Assembly (NCBI GenBank): GCA_016719645.1
Contig: JADJYS010000001.1
Coordinates: forward strand, 558,001-622,000
Direction of reading: 5' to 3'
Origin: a bacterium
GTDB lineage: Bacteria > Krumholzibacteriota > Krumholzibacteriia > LZORAL124-64-63
DNA: 64,000 bases
The notes below the pieces were generated by a model. The model was given only the letters and a program-made list of their open reading frames with translations, did no database searches and was not told the DNA's origin. The first letter of the stretch is position 1, and the number at the start of each line of letters is the position of its first letter. The translations under genes were made by a program, and so were the position numbers. Shown here piece by piece: positions 18,028 to 27,283 of the stretch.

Positions 18028-18459
18028 GTGGCCCACGTGACCCGCGACGAAGGACATCTGGTGGTGGCGGCCGTGCGCGTGCTGTCCCACCTCAACGGCG
18101 GCTCGCCGACGCCGGAGCAGACCGCCGAGCTGCTGGGCTGGGCGCCGGAGGCCCTGCGCCTGAAGGTGTCGGCCCTGCACGAGCTGGGCGTGCTGCACCT
18201 GGTGTCCAGCGCCTACGAGAACCACCTGGAGATCCGCGACCACCTGCTGCTCGAACAGCTGGACCAGGAGCAGGGCGGCGCCATGAGCGAGGCCCTGGCC
18301 GAGTTCGAGCAGCGCAAGCGCGAAGAGGCCGAGCGGATGAGCCGCCTGTTCGCGGACGGCGACCACGACCGCAAGCAGCAGGAGAAGCTCAAGGGGATGG
18401 GCGAGGGGCTGCTGAAGTTCGAACGCGGCAAGCCCCGCAACCCCTTCGACGACGGCTGA
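18028..18459 (+). CDS. Conserved-looking small protein of unknown function
   Basis: 143 residues; I do not recognise the family. The N-terminal 75 residues look like a small helical, winged-helix-like unit (HLVVAAVRVLSHLNGG, TPEQTAELLGWAPEALRLKVSALHELGVL). The C-terminal half is charged helix (EALAEFEQRKREEAERMSRLFADG) that may form a coiled coil, ending in ERGKPRNPFDDG. The start was set at GTG 18028 because GGGAGG lies at 18017-18022. It follows mrfAB and ends at a strong hairpin shared with the convergent foldase gene. A DNA-binding or adaptor role is only a guess. Confidence 0.7.
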   Translation: MAHVTRDEGHLVVAAVRVLSHLNGGSPTPEQTAELLGWAPEALRLKVSALHELGVLHLVSSAYENHLEIRDHLLLEQLDQEQGGAMSEALAEFEQRKREEAERMSRLFADGDHDRKQQEKLKGMGEGLLKFERGKPRNPFDDG

Positions 18460-18477
18460 TTCCCGCCGCGCTCACGC

Positions 18478-18520
18478 AGAAGGGCCCCGGTCGCCTGGCA
18501 GCGGCGACCGGGGCCCTTCT
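18478..18520. terminator. Bidirectional terminator hairpin between convergent genes
   Basis: An 18-base perfect inverted repeat: AGAAGGGCCCCGGTCGCC (18478-18495) with its complement at 18503-18520 and a 7-base loop. It sits between the stops of the + gene ending 18459 and the - gene ending 18543. No clear T-run follows on either strand. Confidence 0.8.
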
Positions 18521-18542
18521 CGTCGTCGGAGCGGTGCGGAGG

Positions 18543-20336
18543 TCAGTTCAGCAGCGCCGACCGGTTGTCCTCGATCTCGGCCTTCTCCAGCCGCTCCTGG
18601 TACCAGGCGTCGATGACTTCCTGCTGCTTGCGGCCGAGCACGCTCTGCTCGAGCGCCGGCCGCTGCGCCAGGAAGCCCATCTCGTCGAAGGCCGTGCGCC
18701 AGAGCACGCGCAGGGCGTACAGGCCGCGGTTCGTGTCCACCCGGGGCACCAGCGAGCCGATCGGGTTGGCGAAGGCCGCCTTGTTGAAATCGGTGTTGTA
18801 GCCGATCCCGCTCACGTTGCCCGTGGCGGTGAAGGTGTCGGTCACGGCGTGGGCGAGGCCGTACTGCGTCGCGACCTCGGCGAAGGTGCGCCCGCTGTTC
18901 AAGGCGGCCACGGCGGGGGTCAGCTTCGCGTCCGCCAGGACCAGCTTCTTCTCGCGGGTCACCTTCACGACGATCTGCGGCTGGACGTCGGCCAGGGGGG
19001 CGGGGCCGGCCGGCAGGATGCCGGTGTTCGCGACCACGTAGTAGGAGTCCTCGCCGCCCAGGACGCGGCTGATGTCGCCGGGCTTCGACGAGAAGGCGAA
19101 CTGCGTGCCCGACACGGTGTTCTGGTAGCCGGGGATGTCGCGGCCCTCGCGGCAGGGGCGCGGCGTCTGCACGGCCAGCCCGGCCGCGGCCGCGGCCGCG
19201 GCGAAGCCCTTGTCCAGGGCGTTCTGGCGGAAGGTCTCGGCCTTCTCGTAGAGGGAGGCGGCGGTGTCGGCGCCGGGCGTGACCTTGAACAGGATGTGGC
19301 GGGCGCGGACCTGGTCCGCCGCCGGGCGCTCGAGCACCTCGATCAGGTGGTAGCCGAACTGCGTCTTGACCGGGGCGCTGATCTCGCCGACGGGCAGGGC
19401 GAAGGCGGCGTTGGTGAACTCCGGGACCATGCGGGCGCGGTCGAAGCTGCCCAGGTCGCCGCCGTTGGCCTTCGAGCCCTCGTCCTCGGAGTAGAGGGCG
19501 GCCGCGCGGGTGAAGTCGATCTCGCCGGAGAGGATCTCCTGGCGCACCTCGCCGGCCATGGTGCGCACCTCGGCGTCGTCCGCCTCGCTGGGCTCGATCG
19601 GCAGCTGGACCAGCTGGACGTTGACCCGCTTGGGCTCCTCGAACTCGTCGGGGTGGGCGGCGTAGTAGGCCGCGATCTCCGCGTCGGTGGGCTGGACGGC
19701 CAGCGTCAGGTCGCTCAGCGTGACGCCGGCGTACTCGGCGACGGCGCGCCCGGTCTGGCGGGTGAACTCCTCGCGCAGCTCCGACTCGCTGACGGTGGCG
19801 TCGGCGGCGAGGGCTTCCATCAGGCGCTGCTGCGGGATCGCCGTGCGCAGGTAGTTGCGCAGGCCGTCGAGGTTGAAGTTCGGATCCTCGAGGGCCCGGC
19901 GGTAGGCGGCCTGGTTGAACACGCCCGTGCTGTCGGTGAACTGGGCGCGCAGCTCCAGCGGCGGGTCGTTCCAGATGAGGTCCTCGAGCGCCTTGTCGCT
20001 GAGCCCGAGGCCGCGCTCCTCGATCTCCATGTTCGCCAGCTTGAAGCGCAGCAGCGACTGCCAGACGGTCTCCGCGGCGACGGCTTCCTGGTTCGCCGTC
20101 AGCGCGGCGCCGCCGTACTGCTGGCGCATCTGGGCGAGGTACCCGCGGTACGCGTCGTCCCACTCGCTGACCGAGATCTTCTCGCCGTTGATCTTGCCCA
20201 GCACCTGCGGCGCGGAGCCGCCGCCCATGTTGGTGTCGTTGCACTGGGCGCCCCACACCACGAAGGTGAACAGGATGAAGCTGATGGCGATGATCCAGTA
20301 GAAGAACTTCGCCCGGGACCGCAGAAGCTGGAACAT
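18543..20336 (-). CDS. Membrane-anchored PpiD/SurA-like peptidyl-prolyl isomerase
   Basis: 597 residues. One N-terminal membrane helix (FFYWIIAISFILFTFVVWGAQC) anchors it in the inner membrane with the rest in the periplasm. A SurA_N-like helical region follows (VLGKINGEKISVSEWDDAYRGYL). A parvulin domain runs roughly from residue 230 to 330 (RVNVQLVQLP, GGDLGSFDRARMVPEFTNAAFALPVGEIS, TQFGYHLIEVLE). A second parvulin-like start, VRARHILFKVTPGADT, comes straight after. PpiD-type proteins chaperone newly exported outer-membrane proteins. ATG 20336 is preceded on its strand by AGGAGAT; a longer version to 20441 is rejected. It is the only long complete gene on the minus strand and is divergent from the M23 peptidase. 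Confidence 0.88.
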   Translation of the reverse strand: MFQLLRSRAKFFYWIIAISFILFTFVVWGAQCNDTNMGGGSAPQVLGKINGEKISVSEWDDAYRGYLAQMRQQYGGAALTANQEAVAAETVWQSLLRFKLANMEIEERGLGLSDKALEDLIWNDPPLELRAQFTDSTGVFNQAAYRRALEDPNFNLDGLRNYLRTAIPQQRLMEALAADATVSESELREEFTRQTGRAVAEYAGVTLSDLTLAVQPTDAEIAAYYAAHPDEFEEPKRVNVQLVQLPIEPSEADDAEVRTMAGEVRQEILSGEIDFTRAAALYSEDEGSKANGGDLGSFDRARMVPEFTNAAFALPVGEISAPVKTQFGYHLIEVLERPAADQVRARHILFKVTPGADTAASLYEKAETFRQNALDKGFAAAAAAAGLAVQTPRPCREGRDIPGYQNTVSGTQFAFSSKPGDISRVLGGEDSYYVVANTGILPAGPAPLADVQPQIVVKVTREKKLVLADAKLTPAVAALNSGRTFAEVATQYGLAHAVTDTFTATGNVSGIGYNTDFNKAAFANPIGSLVPRVDTNRGLYALRVLWRTAFDEMGFLAQRPALEQSVLGRKQQEVIDAWYQERLEKAEIEDNRSALLN

Positions 20337-20431
20337 CGTGGATCTCCTGGTAGCGGAACGACGGTGAGCGGCGCGACCCGACCGCCGGCCCCGGGCAACG
20401 GGGCGGCTCGACGGGATGGCACGAATCCGGA

Positions 20432-20460
20432 AATCTAGCACGGCGGGGCGTCACGGGCCA
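20432..20460 (-). promoter_or_regulatory. Weak promoter-like sequence for the PpiD-like gene
   Basis: On the minus strand TGGCCC (20460-20455), 17 bases, TAGATT (20437-20432). The -10 is identical to the accA one; the -35 is poor. Confidence 0.35.
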
Positions 20461-20476
20461 GGAAAAACGCGGTTGC

Positions 20477-20505
20477 TGGACAGCGCCGCCGGCCGCTGCT
20501 ACCGT
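20477..20505 (+). promoter_or_regulatory. Probable promoter of the M23 peptidase gene
   Basis: TGGACA (20477-20482), 17 bases, TACCGT (20500-20505), with TG at 20497-20498 giving an extended -10. The start ATG at 20530 is 25 bases further. Confidence 0.5.
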
Positions 20506-20529
20506 TGCGGCCCGCATCCGGAGGTGGAG

Positions 20530-22326
20530 ATGTCCCGTCGCCTGGCCCGCCTGGTTCCCGCCGCCGCGCTCGTCGCGGCCCTCGCCGCCGCCGGCGGCGC
20601 CCCGCGCGCGCTGGCCGCCGACGGCGCGGAACCCGCTCTGGCCCCTGGACCTGCCGACCCGCCACCTGACCTCGAACTTCATGGAGCACCGCCTCGGCCG
20701 CTTCCACGCCGGCATCGACCTCAAGACCGGCGGCCGCTGCGGGCTGCCGGTCCGCGCCGCCGAAGACGGCTGGCTGAGCCGCCTGCGCGTGGCCCCCTTC
20801 GGGTACGGCTGGGTCGTGTACCTGCACGGCGACTCGGGCCGGACCTACGTCTACGCCCACCTCGAACGCCTGGCCGACCCCTGGCGCGAGCTGGTGCGCG
20901 CCGATCTGCGGCGCCGCGGCGCGGCGAGGCCGACCTCGCGCTGCCGGCGGGCGCCTGCCGCGTGCGCCGGGGCGAGGTGCTGGCCCTGTCCGGCCAGAGC
21001 GGCACCCTGGGGCCGCACCTGCACTTCGAGGTGCGCGACGCCGGCAACCTGCCCCTGGACCCCCTGGCCTGGGGCTTCGCGCCGCCGGACACCATCGCCC
21101 CGGCGATCCTCGCCGTGCGCTGCCTCCCCGCGGCGCCGGGCGTGCGGGTGGCCGGGAGCGACGGGGCGCGCCTGGTCGCCACCGGGACGCCGCTCGACGG
21201 GACGCTGCCGCCGCTCGCGGTGGACGGCCCGGTCGCCTTCACGGCCCGCGTCCTGGAGACGGCCGACGCCGCGGGCCACCGCCTGGAGCCCTGGCGCCTG
21301 TCGGTGACCCTGGACGACTCGCTGGTCCACGAGGCGCGCAACGACGTCTTCGACCTGACCGCCCAGGGCTTCATGCGCCTGGAATGGCTCCAGCTGGCGG
21401 ACGGCCGCGAACGCTGGCTCATGCGGCGCGAGGGCAACCGCCAGGCGGGCCGCCGCGGCGGGGAGTGGTCGCGCGATCCCGCCGTCCTGACGCCGGGCGA
21501 GCACAGCGTGCGCCTGCGCGTCGAGGACCGCGCCGGCAACGCGGCGCAGGTCGCCTGGCGCCTCGCGGTGGCCGCGCCGGGAACCGCGGGCGGGGAGTCG
21601 GCGGGCTGGCGCCCGGCGCCGGTGGAATCGCCGGGAGGCGGGCCCGGCAGCCGCCTCACGCCCTTCTGCGAGCACGGGCCCGCGGGCGTCGCCGCCGTCG
21701 CCCCCGGCCCCTACGCCGCCGTCCCGGCGACCCTGGCCGCGGCGGAGGCGCGCCGGGCCCTGCGGTCCCAGGGCCTGGTCCACCTCGGCTGGGCGCTGGA
21801 CGTGCACAGCCCCGACTGGTGCCGCGACGAGCCGGTGACGCTGCCCCTCGCCGCGGGCGCGGCCGACTCCCTGGACGCGGGCGTCGGGCTCTACGTCGCG
21901 CGGGACGACGAGACCTGGGGCCGCGTCGGCAGCCCGCGGCGCGAGGGCGCCCTGTGGACCGTCGCGATCGGCGGGCCGGGGCGCTACGCCCTGTTCGCCG
22001 ACCGCACGCCGCCCTACCTCGGGCCGGGGCCGGCCGAGGGGATCGTCGGACCCGGACCGGCCGCGGTCGATCCCGCGGTCACGCCGCCGCGCTGGGAGAT
22101 CCTCGCCCTGCCGCTGGACGACCGCGGCAGCGGCATCGACCCCGCGACGGTCGGCGTCCTGCTGGACGGCGCCGCGCTGACGCCCGAGCCCGACCCCCTG
22201 CGCGACCGCCTGCTGGTCGAGCTGCCCGACGACCTGCCGGCGGGCCCCCACCGCCTCGAGGTCGCGGCCCGCGACCGCGCCGGGCTGGCCGTGGAGCGCG
22301 TCTACCGGCTGGATCTGCGGCCCTAG
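20530..22326 (+). CDS. Secreted M23-family metallopeptidase (LytM-like) with two frameshifts
   Basis: A signal peptide (RRLARLVPAAALVAALAAAGG...ALAA) is followed, after a frame change near 20640, by LDLPTRHLTSNFMEHRLGRFHAGIDLKTGG, where FHAGID supplies zinc ligands. It continues to YLHGDSGRTYVYAHL. After a second frame change near 20928 comes SGTLGPHLHFEVRDAGN with the HLH ligand. Adding GC in CCCGCTCTGG and one G in GCGGCGAGG restores one frame of about 599 residues. The last 400 residues are beta-rich Ig/FlgD-like sequence (VEDRAGNAAQVAW, RLLVELPDDLPAGPHRLEVAARDRAG). The family cuts peptidoglycan cross-links or acts as a non-hydrolytic regulator in the periplasm. Both frameshifts look like sequence errors. 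Confidence 0.84.
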   Translation: MSRRLARLVPAAALVAALAAAGGAPRALAADGAEPALAPGPADPPPDLELHGAPPRPLPRRHRPQDRRPLRAAGPRRRRRLAEPPARGPLRVRLGRVPARRLGPDLRLRPPRTPGRPLARAGARRSAAPRRGEADLALPAGACRVRRGEVLALSGQSGTLGPHLHFEVRDAGNLPLDPLAWGFAPPDTIAPAILAVRCLPAAPGVRVAGSDGARLVATGTPLDGTLPPLAVDGPVAFTARVLETADAAGHRLEPWRLSVTLDDSLVHEARNDVFDLTAQGFMRLEWLQLADGRERWLMRREGNRQAGRRGGEWSRDPAVLTPGEHSVRLRVEDRAGNAAQVAWRLAVAAPGTAGGESAGWRPAPVESPGGGPGSRLTPFCEHGPAGVAAVAPGPYAAVPATLAAAEARRALRSQGLVHLGWALDVHSPDWCRDEPVTLPLAAGAADSLDAGVGLYVARDDETWGRVGSPRREGALWTVAIGGPGRYALFADRTPPYLGPGPAEGIVGPGPAAVDPAVTPPRWEILALPLDDRGSGIDPATVGVLLDGAALTPEPDPLRDRLLVELPDDLPAGPHRLEVAARDRAGLAVERVYRLDLRP

Positions 22327-22347
22327 GGCGGGGACGGCGCCGCCCGG

Positions 22348-22376
22348 TGGACGCGTCCCGGCGGTGCTGCTATGGT
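22348..22376 (+). promoter_or_regulatory. Probable dnaE promoter
   Basis: TGGACG (22348-22353), a 17-base spacer and TATGGT (22371-22376) with TGC directly before it, an extended -10. dnaE starts 61 bases later. Confidence 0.5.
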
Positions 22377-22437
22377 GGGCGCGCGATCACGACCGGCACC
22401 CGAACGCAACGCAACCGAGGGACCCGGACCGAGGCCG

Positions 22438-25400
22438 ATGGCACCGACGACGTTCGTCCACCTGCACAACCATTCCGACTACTCGCTGCTCGACGGCGCC
22501 ATGAAGGCCGAGGCCCTGGCGAAGCGCGCGGCGTCCTTCGGCATGCCCGCGATCGCGCTGACCGACCACGGCAACCTCTTCGGGGCCGTCGAGTTCTACC
22601 TGGCCTGCGGCAAGGCGGGGATCAAGCCCATCCTGGGCATGGAGGCCTACGTCGTCCCGGACCACCGCGACCGCAGCGCCGAGGCCGGCGGCCGCCCCCA
22701 CCACACCGTGCTGCTGGCCCGCGACCGCACGGGCTGGCGCAACCTCATGAAGCTGTCCTCCCGGGGCTACCTCGACGGCTTCTACCACAAGCCGCGCATC
22801 GACAAGCAGCTGCTCGACGCCCACCGCGAGGGGCTGGTGGCGCTGAGCGCCTGCCTGTCGGGCGAGCCGAGCCGCTACCTGCGGCAGGGCGACGTCGCGG
22901 GCGCGACGCGCGCCGCCGCCGAGTACCGCGACATCCTGGGCGCCGACAACTACTTCCTGGAGATCCAGGACCACGGGATCGAGGACGAGGCGCGGGTCCG
23001 GCGCCTGATGCCCGAGGTGGCGCGCCAGACCGGCGTGGGGCTGATCTGCACCAACGACTGCCACTACCTCGAGCGCGAGCACGCGCAGGCCCACGACCTG
23101 CTGCTCTGCATCGGCACCAACCGCCAGTTCGAGGATCCCGGCCGCTGGCGCTACGACACCGACCAGATCTACCTGAAGTCCGCGGACGAGATGCTGCAGC
23201 TGTTCCGCGACTGGCCCGAGGCCTGCGAGAACACGCTGCGCGTCGCCGGCATGTGCGACCTGAAGCTCGAGCTGGGGCAGCTCCTGCTGCCGGCCTTCCC
23301 GCTGCCGGACGGCTTCCCGGACGAGTGCGCCTACCTGGTGCACCTCGCGCGCGAGGGCCTCCGGCGCCGCTACGCGCAGATCACGCCCGAGCTGGAGACG
23401 CGCTTCGACTACGAGCTGGGCGTCATCCGGCAGACGGGCTACGCGGGCTACTTCCTGATCGTCTGGGACTTCATCCGCGCGGCGCGCGAGATGGACATCC
23501 CGGTCGGCCCGGGCCGCGGCTCGGCCGCCGGCAGCCTCGTCTGCTACTGCCTGGGGATCACCGACATCGACCCGATCCGCAACCAGCTGCTGTTCGAGCG
23601 CTTCCTGAACCCCGAGCGCGTCTCGATGCCCGACATCGACGTGGACTTCTGCTTCGAGAAGCGCCCGCGGATCATCCGCTACGTCGAGGAGAAGTACGGC
23701 CGCGAGAACGTCTCGCAGATCATCACCTTCGGGACGATGGCCGCGCGCGGCGTGATCAAGGACGTGGGGCGCGTGCTGGGCTTCAGCTTCGCGGAGGCCG
23801 ACCGGCTCAGCAAGCTCGTGCCGGAGGGCCCGGGCGTCTCGCTGGCGGCGTCGCTGGAGGAGGTGCCCGGCTTCAAGGCCGTGCGGCAGGAGTCGCCGCG
23901 CCACGACATGCTGATCCGCAACGCGCTGGTGCTCGAGGGGCTCTCGCGCAACCCCGGCATCCACGCCGCCGGCGTGCTGATCACGCCGCAGCCGCTGATC
24001 GAGCACATCCCGATGTACAAGTCCGCGAAGGACGACATCACCAGCCAGTTCGACATGCGCATGGTCGAGAAGATGGGCCTGCTGAAGATGGACTTCCTGG
24101 GCCTGCGCACCCTGACGGTCATCGACAAGGCCCTGGACCTCGTGGCGCAGGCGACCGGCGAGCGCCTGCAGCCCGCGGACCTGCCGCTGGACGACCCCGA
24201 GACCTACCGCCTGCTGCAGCAGGGCCGGACCGTGGGCGTCTTCCAGCTCGAGAGCTCGGGCATGCAGGAGCTGCTGCGCAAGATGCGGCCCGAGGCCTTC
24301 GAGGACATCGTCGCCGTCAACGCGCTGTTCCGGCCCGGCCCGCTCAACGCGCACATGGACCAGGTCTACGTCGACTGCAAGCACGGCCGCAAGCGCGTGG
24401 TCTTCCCGCACGCGGACCTCGAGCCCGTGCTGCGCGAGACCTACGGCGTCATCCTGTACCAGGAACAGGTGATGCAGATCGCGGCGATCATGGGCGGCTT
24501 CTCCATGGGCCAGGCGGACACGCTGCGCAAGGCCATGGGCAAGAAGAACAAGGACATGATGGACCAGATGCGCGTGCTGTTCGTCGAGGGCGCGCGCGCG
24601 CGGGAGTACCCGCAGTCGCTGGCGGAGTCGGTCTACGACACCATGGCCGAGTTCGCGGAGTACGGCTTCAACAAGTCGCACTCGGCCAGCTACGCGGTGC
24701 TGTCGGTCCAGACGGCCTGGCTCAAGGCGCACCACCCGGCCGCCTTCATGGCCGCGACCATGAGCACCGAGATGCGCAAGTCCGACCGCGTGACCCAGCT
24801 CATCGACGAGGTCAAGGCGCTGGGGCTGCGCATCGTGCCGCCCAGCGTCAACAGCGCGAGCTGCGAGTTCGGGGTGCGCGGCGGCGAGATCCTGTTCGGC
24901 ATGGGAGCGGTGAAGAACGTCGGCAGCAAGGCCATCGAGGAGATCGTGCGCGCCCGCGCCGAGCTCGGGCGCGACTTCCGCGACCTCCACGAATTCTGCG
25001 AGCGGGTCGACCTCAACGCCCTCAACCGCAAGGTCGTCGAGAGCCTGGTCAACGCCGGCGCGCTGGACGGGCTCGGCGGGCACCGCCGCCAGATGCTGCA
25101 CAACCTCGACCGGGCGCTGCAGTACGGCGCGCGGGTCGCGCGGGAGCGCACGCGCGGCCAGGCCTCGCTCTTCGGCGCGGCCGCGGGCGCGGAGGTCAAG
25201 CCCGTCCTGGAGGCGTGCCCGCCCCACGACCCGCTCGACGAGCTGAGCCTGGAGCGCCAGGCCGTCGGCTTCTACCTGTCCGGCCACCCCTTCCACGAGT
25301 ACCGCGAGTTCATCGACGCGCTGCCGGTCTCCGACACGCGCCGCGCGAAGGCCCTGGGGGACGGCGCCTGGGTGGACCTGGCCGGCGTGGTCACGTCCTT

Positions 25401-25959
25401 CACCGAGGCCCGCGACCGCAACAAGCGCCTCTACGCCCGCACCCACTTCGAGGACCGCCGCGGCATGATCGAGCTGATCGTCTACGCCGACCTCTACGAG
25501 AAGTCGGCGGCGCTGGTCCAGGGCGACGGCATCCTGATCGTCGGCGGGCGCATGCGGGTCAACGACGACGGCACGCGCATCGTCATCGCGGACCGCGCCG
25601 TGACCGTCGACGAGGCGCTGCGCTCCTGGACCCACGAGGTCCTGCTGCGCCTGGACCTGGACGCGCCCGGCGCCGAGGCCGCCGCCGACGCCCTCGACGA
25701 CCTCGTGCGCGCGGCCCGGGCCGAGGCCGCCGACGGCGACGGGGCGGCCGCGGCGATCCCCCTGCTCGTGGAGGTCGCGCGGGGCGGTCAGAGCTGGCTG
25801 CTGCGCTCCCGCAGCCACCGCGTCGCCCTCTCGCTCGGCGCCCTGCGCCGGCTGCGCGACCTGCCCGGCGCGGCCGGCATCGTGTTCCGCTGCTCGGTCC
25901 CCGCCGGCACCGCGCGCCGCGCCGGCGGCGGCTTCCGGCGCCAGACCGCCGGGGCCTGA
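22438..25959 (+). CDS. dnaE: DNA polymerase III alpha subunit
   Basis: 1173 residues. The N-terminal PHP domain has FVHLHNHSDYSLLDGA and ALTDHGNLFGAVEFY. The polymerase core has GPGRGSAAGSLVCY, the catalytic PDIDVDF (Asp399, Asp401, Asp403) and KMDFLGLRTLTVID (Asp552). FNKSHSASYAVLSVQTAWLKAHHP follows in the fingers, then a helix-hairpin-helix region and an OB-fold near residue 980 (VDLAGVVTSFTEARDR). This is the chromosomal replicase of the DnaE1 type. The ATG at 22438 begins the conserved HLHNHSDYS region; a 22-residue in-frame extension upstream lacks support. The C-terminal 100 residues are Ala-rich and variable. Confidence 0.98.
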   Translation: MAPTTFVHLHNHSDYSLLDGAMKAEALAKRAASFGMPAIALTDHGNLFGAVEFYLACGKAGIKPILGMEAYVVPDHRDRSAEAGGRPHHTVLLARDRTGWRNLMKLSSRGYLDGFYHKPRIDKQLLDAHREGLVALSACLSGEPSRYLRQGDVAGATRAAAEYRDILGADNYFLEIQDHGIEDEARVRRLMPEVARQTGVGLICTNDCHYLEREHAQAHDLLLCIGTNRQFEDPGRWRYDTDQIYLKSADEMLQLFRDWPEACENTLRVAGMCDLKLELGQLLLPAFPLPDGFPDECAYLVHLAREGLRRRYAQITPELETRFDYELGVIRQTGYAGYFLIVWDFIRAAREMDIPVGPGRGSAAGSLVCYCLGITDIDPIRNQLLFERFLNPERVSMPDIDVDFCFEKRPRIIRYVEEKYGRENVSQIITFGTMAARGVIKDVGRVLGFSFAEADRLSKLVPEGPGVSLAASLEEVPGFKAVRQESPRHDMLIRNALVLEGLSRNPGIHAAGVLITPQPLIEHIPMYKSAKDDITSQFDMRMVEKMGLLKMDFLGLRTLTVIDKALDLVAQATGERLQPADLPLDDPETYRLLQQGRTVGVFQLESSGMQELLRKMRPEAFEDIVAVNALFRPGPLNAHMDQVYVDCKHGRKRVVFPHADLEPVLRETYGVILYQEQVMQIAAIMGGFSMGQADTLRKAMGKKNKDMMDQMRVLFVEGARAREYPQSLAESVYDTMAEFAEYGFNKSHSASYAVLSVQTAWLKAHHPAAFMAATMSTEMRKSDRVTQLIDEVKALGLRIVPPSVNSASCEFGVRGGEILFGMGAVKNVGSKAIEEIVRARAELGRDFRDLHEFCERVDLNALNRKVVESLVNAGALDGLGGHRRQMLHNLDRALQYGARVARERTRGQASLFGAAAGAEVKPVLEACPPHDPLDELSLERQAVGFYLSGHPFHEYREFIDALPVSDTRRAKALGDGAWVDLAGVVTSFTEARDRNKRLYARTHFEDRRGMIELIVYADLYEKSAALVQGDGILIVGGRMRVNDDGTRIVIADRAVTVDEALRSWTHEVLLRLDLDAPGAEAAADALDDLVRAARAEAADGDGAAAAIPLLVEVARGGQSWLLRSRSHRVALSLGALRRLRDLPGAAGIVFRCSVPAGTARRAGGGFRRQTAGA

Positions 25960-25986
25960 CCGGTTCGACGGATCGGTTCGGCGGTC

Positions 25987-26016
25987 TTGACACCCGGCGG
26001 CCCCTGCCGATAGATT
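25987..26016 (+). promoter_or_regulatory. accA promoter
   Basis: A perfect TTGACA (25987-25992), an 18-base spacer and TAGATT (26011-26016). The accA ATG follows 58 bases downstream. Confidence 0.75.
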
Positions 26017-26073
26017 CAGCGCTTCGCCCGTCCGGGAATGCCCCCGGACCAGCCGGGAGACGCACGACCGCCG

Positions 26074-27042
26074 ATGAATCCCAAGACGACACCCTGGCTG
26101 GAGTTCGAGAAACCCATCGTGGAGCTCGAGGAGCGCATCCGCACCCTCGAGGATTCGGCCAGCCTGCGCGGCCTGGACGTGACCGACGAGGTGCAGCGCC
26201 TGCGCGAGCGGGTGACGACCCTCGGGCGCGAGATCTTCGACAGCCTCGACGACTGGCAGCGGGTGCAGCTGGCCCGGCACCCCCGCCGCCCCACGACCCA
26301 GGACTACCTGCGCCTGATCTTCGACGGGTTCAACGAGCTGCACGGCGACCGCGCCTTCCGGGACGACCCCTCCCTGATCGCGGGCATGGCGTTCCTGGGC
26401 CACCGCCCGGTCATGGTCATCGGCCACCAGAAGGGCCGCGACACCAAGAGCAACATCCACCGCAACTTCGGCATGGCCCACCCCGAGGGCTACCGCAAGG
26501 CGATGCGGGTGATGGAGCTGGCGGCCCGCAACCGGCGCCCCATCGTGACCTTCATCGACACCCCCGGGGCCTACCCCGGCCTGGGCGCCGAAGAGCGCGG
26601 CCAGGGCGAGGCCATCGCCCGCAACCTGCGCGACATGGCCGCCCTGCCGGTGCCGGTCCTGGTCTTCGTCACGGGGGAGGGCGGCTCCGGCGGCGCCCTG
26701 GCCATCGGCGTGGGCAACCGCGTCTACATGCTGGAGAACTCCATCTACAGCGTCATCAGCCCCGAGGGCTGCGCCGCGATCCTCTGGCGCGACCGGGCCA
26801 AGGCCGCCGACGCCGCGCGGGCCATGAAGATCACCGCCCGCGACGCCCTGCGGCTCGGCGTGATCGACGCCGTGCTGCCGGAGCCGACCGGCGGCGCCCA
26901 CCGCGACCACATCGCGACCGCGGCCGTCATCAAGTCCCGGATCATCGCCGACCTCGACGAACTGGGCGCCGTCTCCGCGGAGGATCTCCGCACCCAGCGG
27001 CTCGACAAGTTCCTCGCCATGGGGATCTTCCAGGAAGGCTGA
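26074..27042 (+). CDS. accA: Acetyl-CoA carboxylase carboxyltransferase subunit alpha
   Basis: 322 residues, the family's usual size. LEFEKPIVELEERI at the start, RDTKSNIHRNFGMAHPEGYRKAMR, TFIDTPGAYPGLGAEERGQGEAIA, TGEGGSGGALAIGVGNRV and SVISPEGCAAILWRD are the AccA signatures. The two GG motifs form the oxyanion holes for carboxyl transfer. With AccD it moves the carboxyl group from biotin to acetyl-CoA to make malonyl-CoA for fatty-acid synthesis. accD is not adjacent. The gene has its own promoter and no obvious operon partner. Confidence 0.97.
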   Translation: MNPKTTPWLEFEKPIVELEERIRTLEDSASLRGLDVTDEVQRLRERVTTLGREIFDSLDDWQRVQLARHPRRPTTQDYLRLIFDGFNELHGDRAFRDDPSLIAGMAFLGHRPVMVIGHQKGRDTKSNIHRNFGMAHPEGYRKAMRVMELAARNRRPIVTFIDTPGAYPGLGAEERGQGEAIARNLRDMAALPVPVLVFVTGEGGSGGALAIGVGNRVYMLENSIYSVISPEGCAAILWRDRAKAADAARAMKITARDALRLGVIDAVLPEPTGGAHRDHIATAAVIKSRIIADLDELGAVSAEDLRTQRLDKFLAMGIFQEG

Positions 27043-27057
27043 GGGGGCGCCCCGCCG

Positions 27058-27086
27058 TTGACACCGCGCCGGACTTCCTTTATCCT
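27058..27086 (+). promoter_or_regulatory. Promoter of the Trm112-like/PorU-like genes
   Basis: A perfect TTGACA (27058-27063), 17 bases, TATCCT (27081-27086). It lies just after accA, about 200 bases before the next start codon. Confidence 0.78.
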
Positions 27087-27283
27087 TGTCAGGCCAACCT
27101 CTTCAAGTATCCTACCCCGGTGACGTGGACGGACGACCGTTCGGGCGCCGCCGGGGTGGACCCGCCGATGCTTTCCGTTCCCCCGGCTTCGTTTCGGGAA
27201 CCGGTTCTGTCGCACCTGGAGATCGCCCCGCCGCCCGCCCGGCCCGTCCGGACGGCGGCGAGCCCCGTCCCGAGGAGGACGCC
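27087..27283 (+). promoter_or_regulatory. Long 5' leader before the Trm112-like gene
   Basis: About 190 transcribed bases separate the promoter from the GTG at 27284. No ORF with a good ribosome site is visible. There is a 12-base palindrome, CCGTCCGGACGG, near 27246. I do not recognise a riboswitch class. Confidence 0.35.

Noticed and set aside
22387..26910. A 1507-residue antisense frame over dnaE
   Set aside because: Compositional shadow with no signature, directly opposite a complete dnaE.
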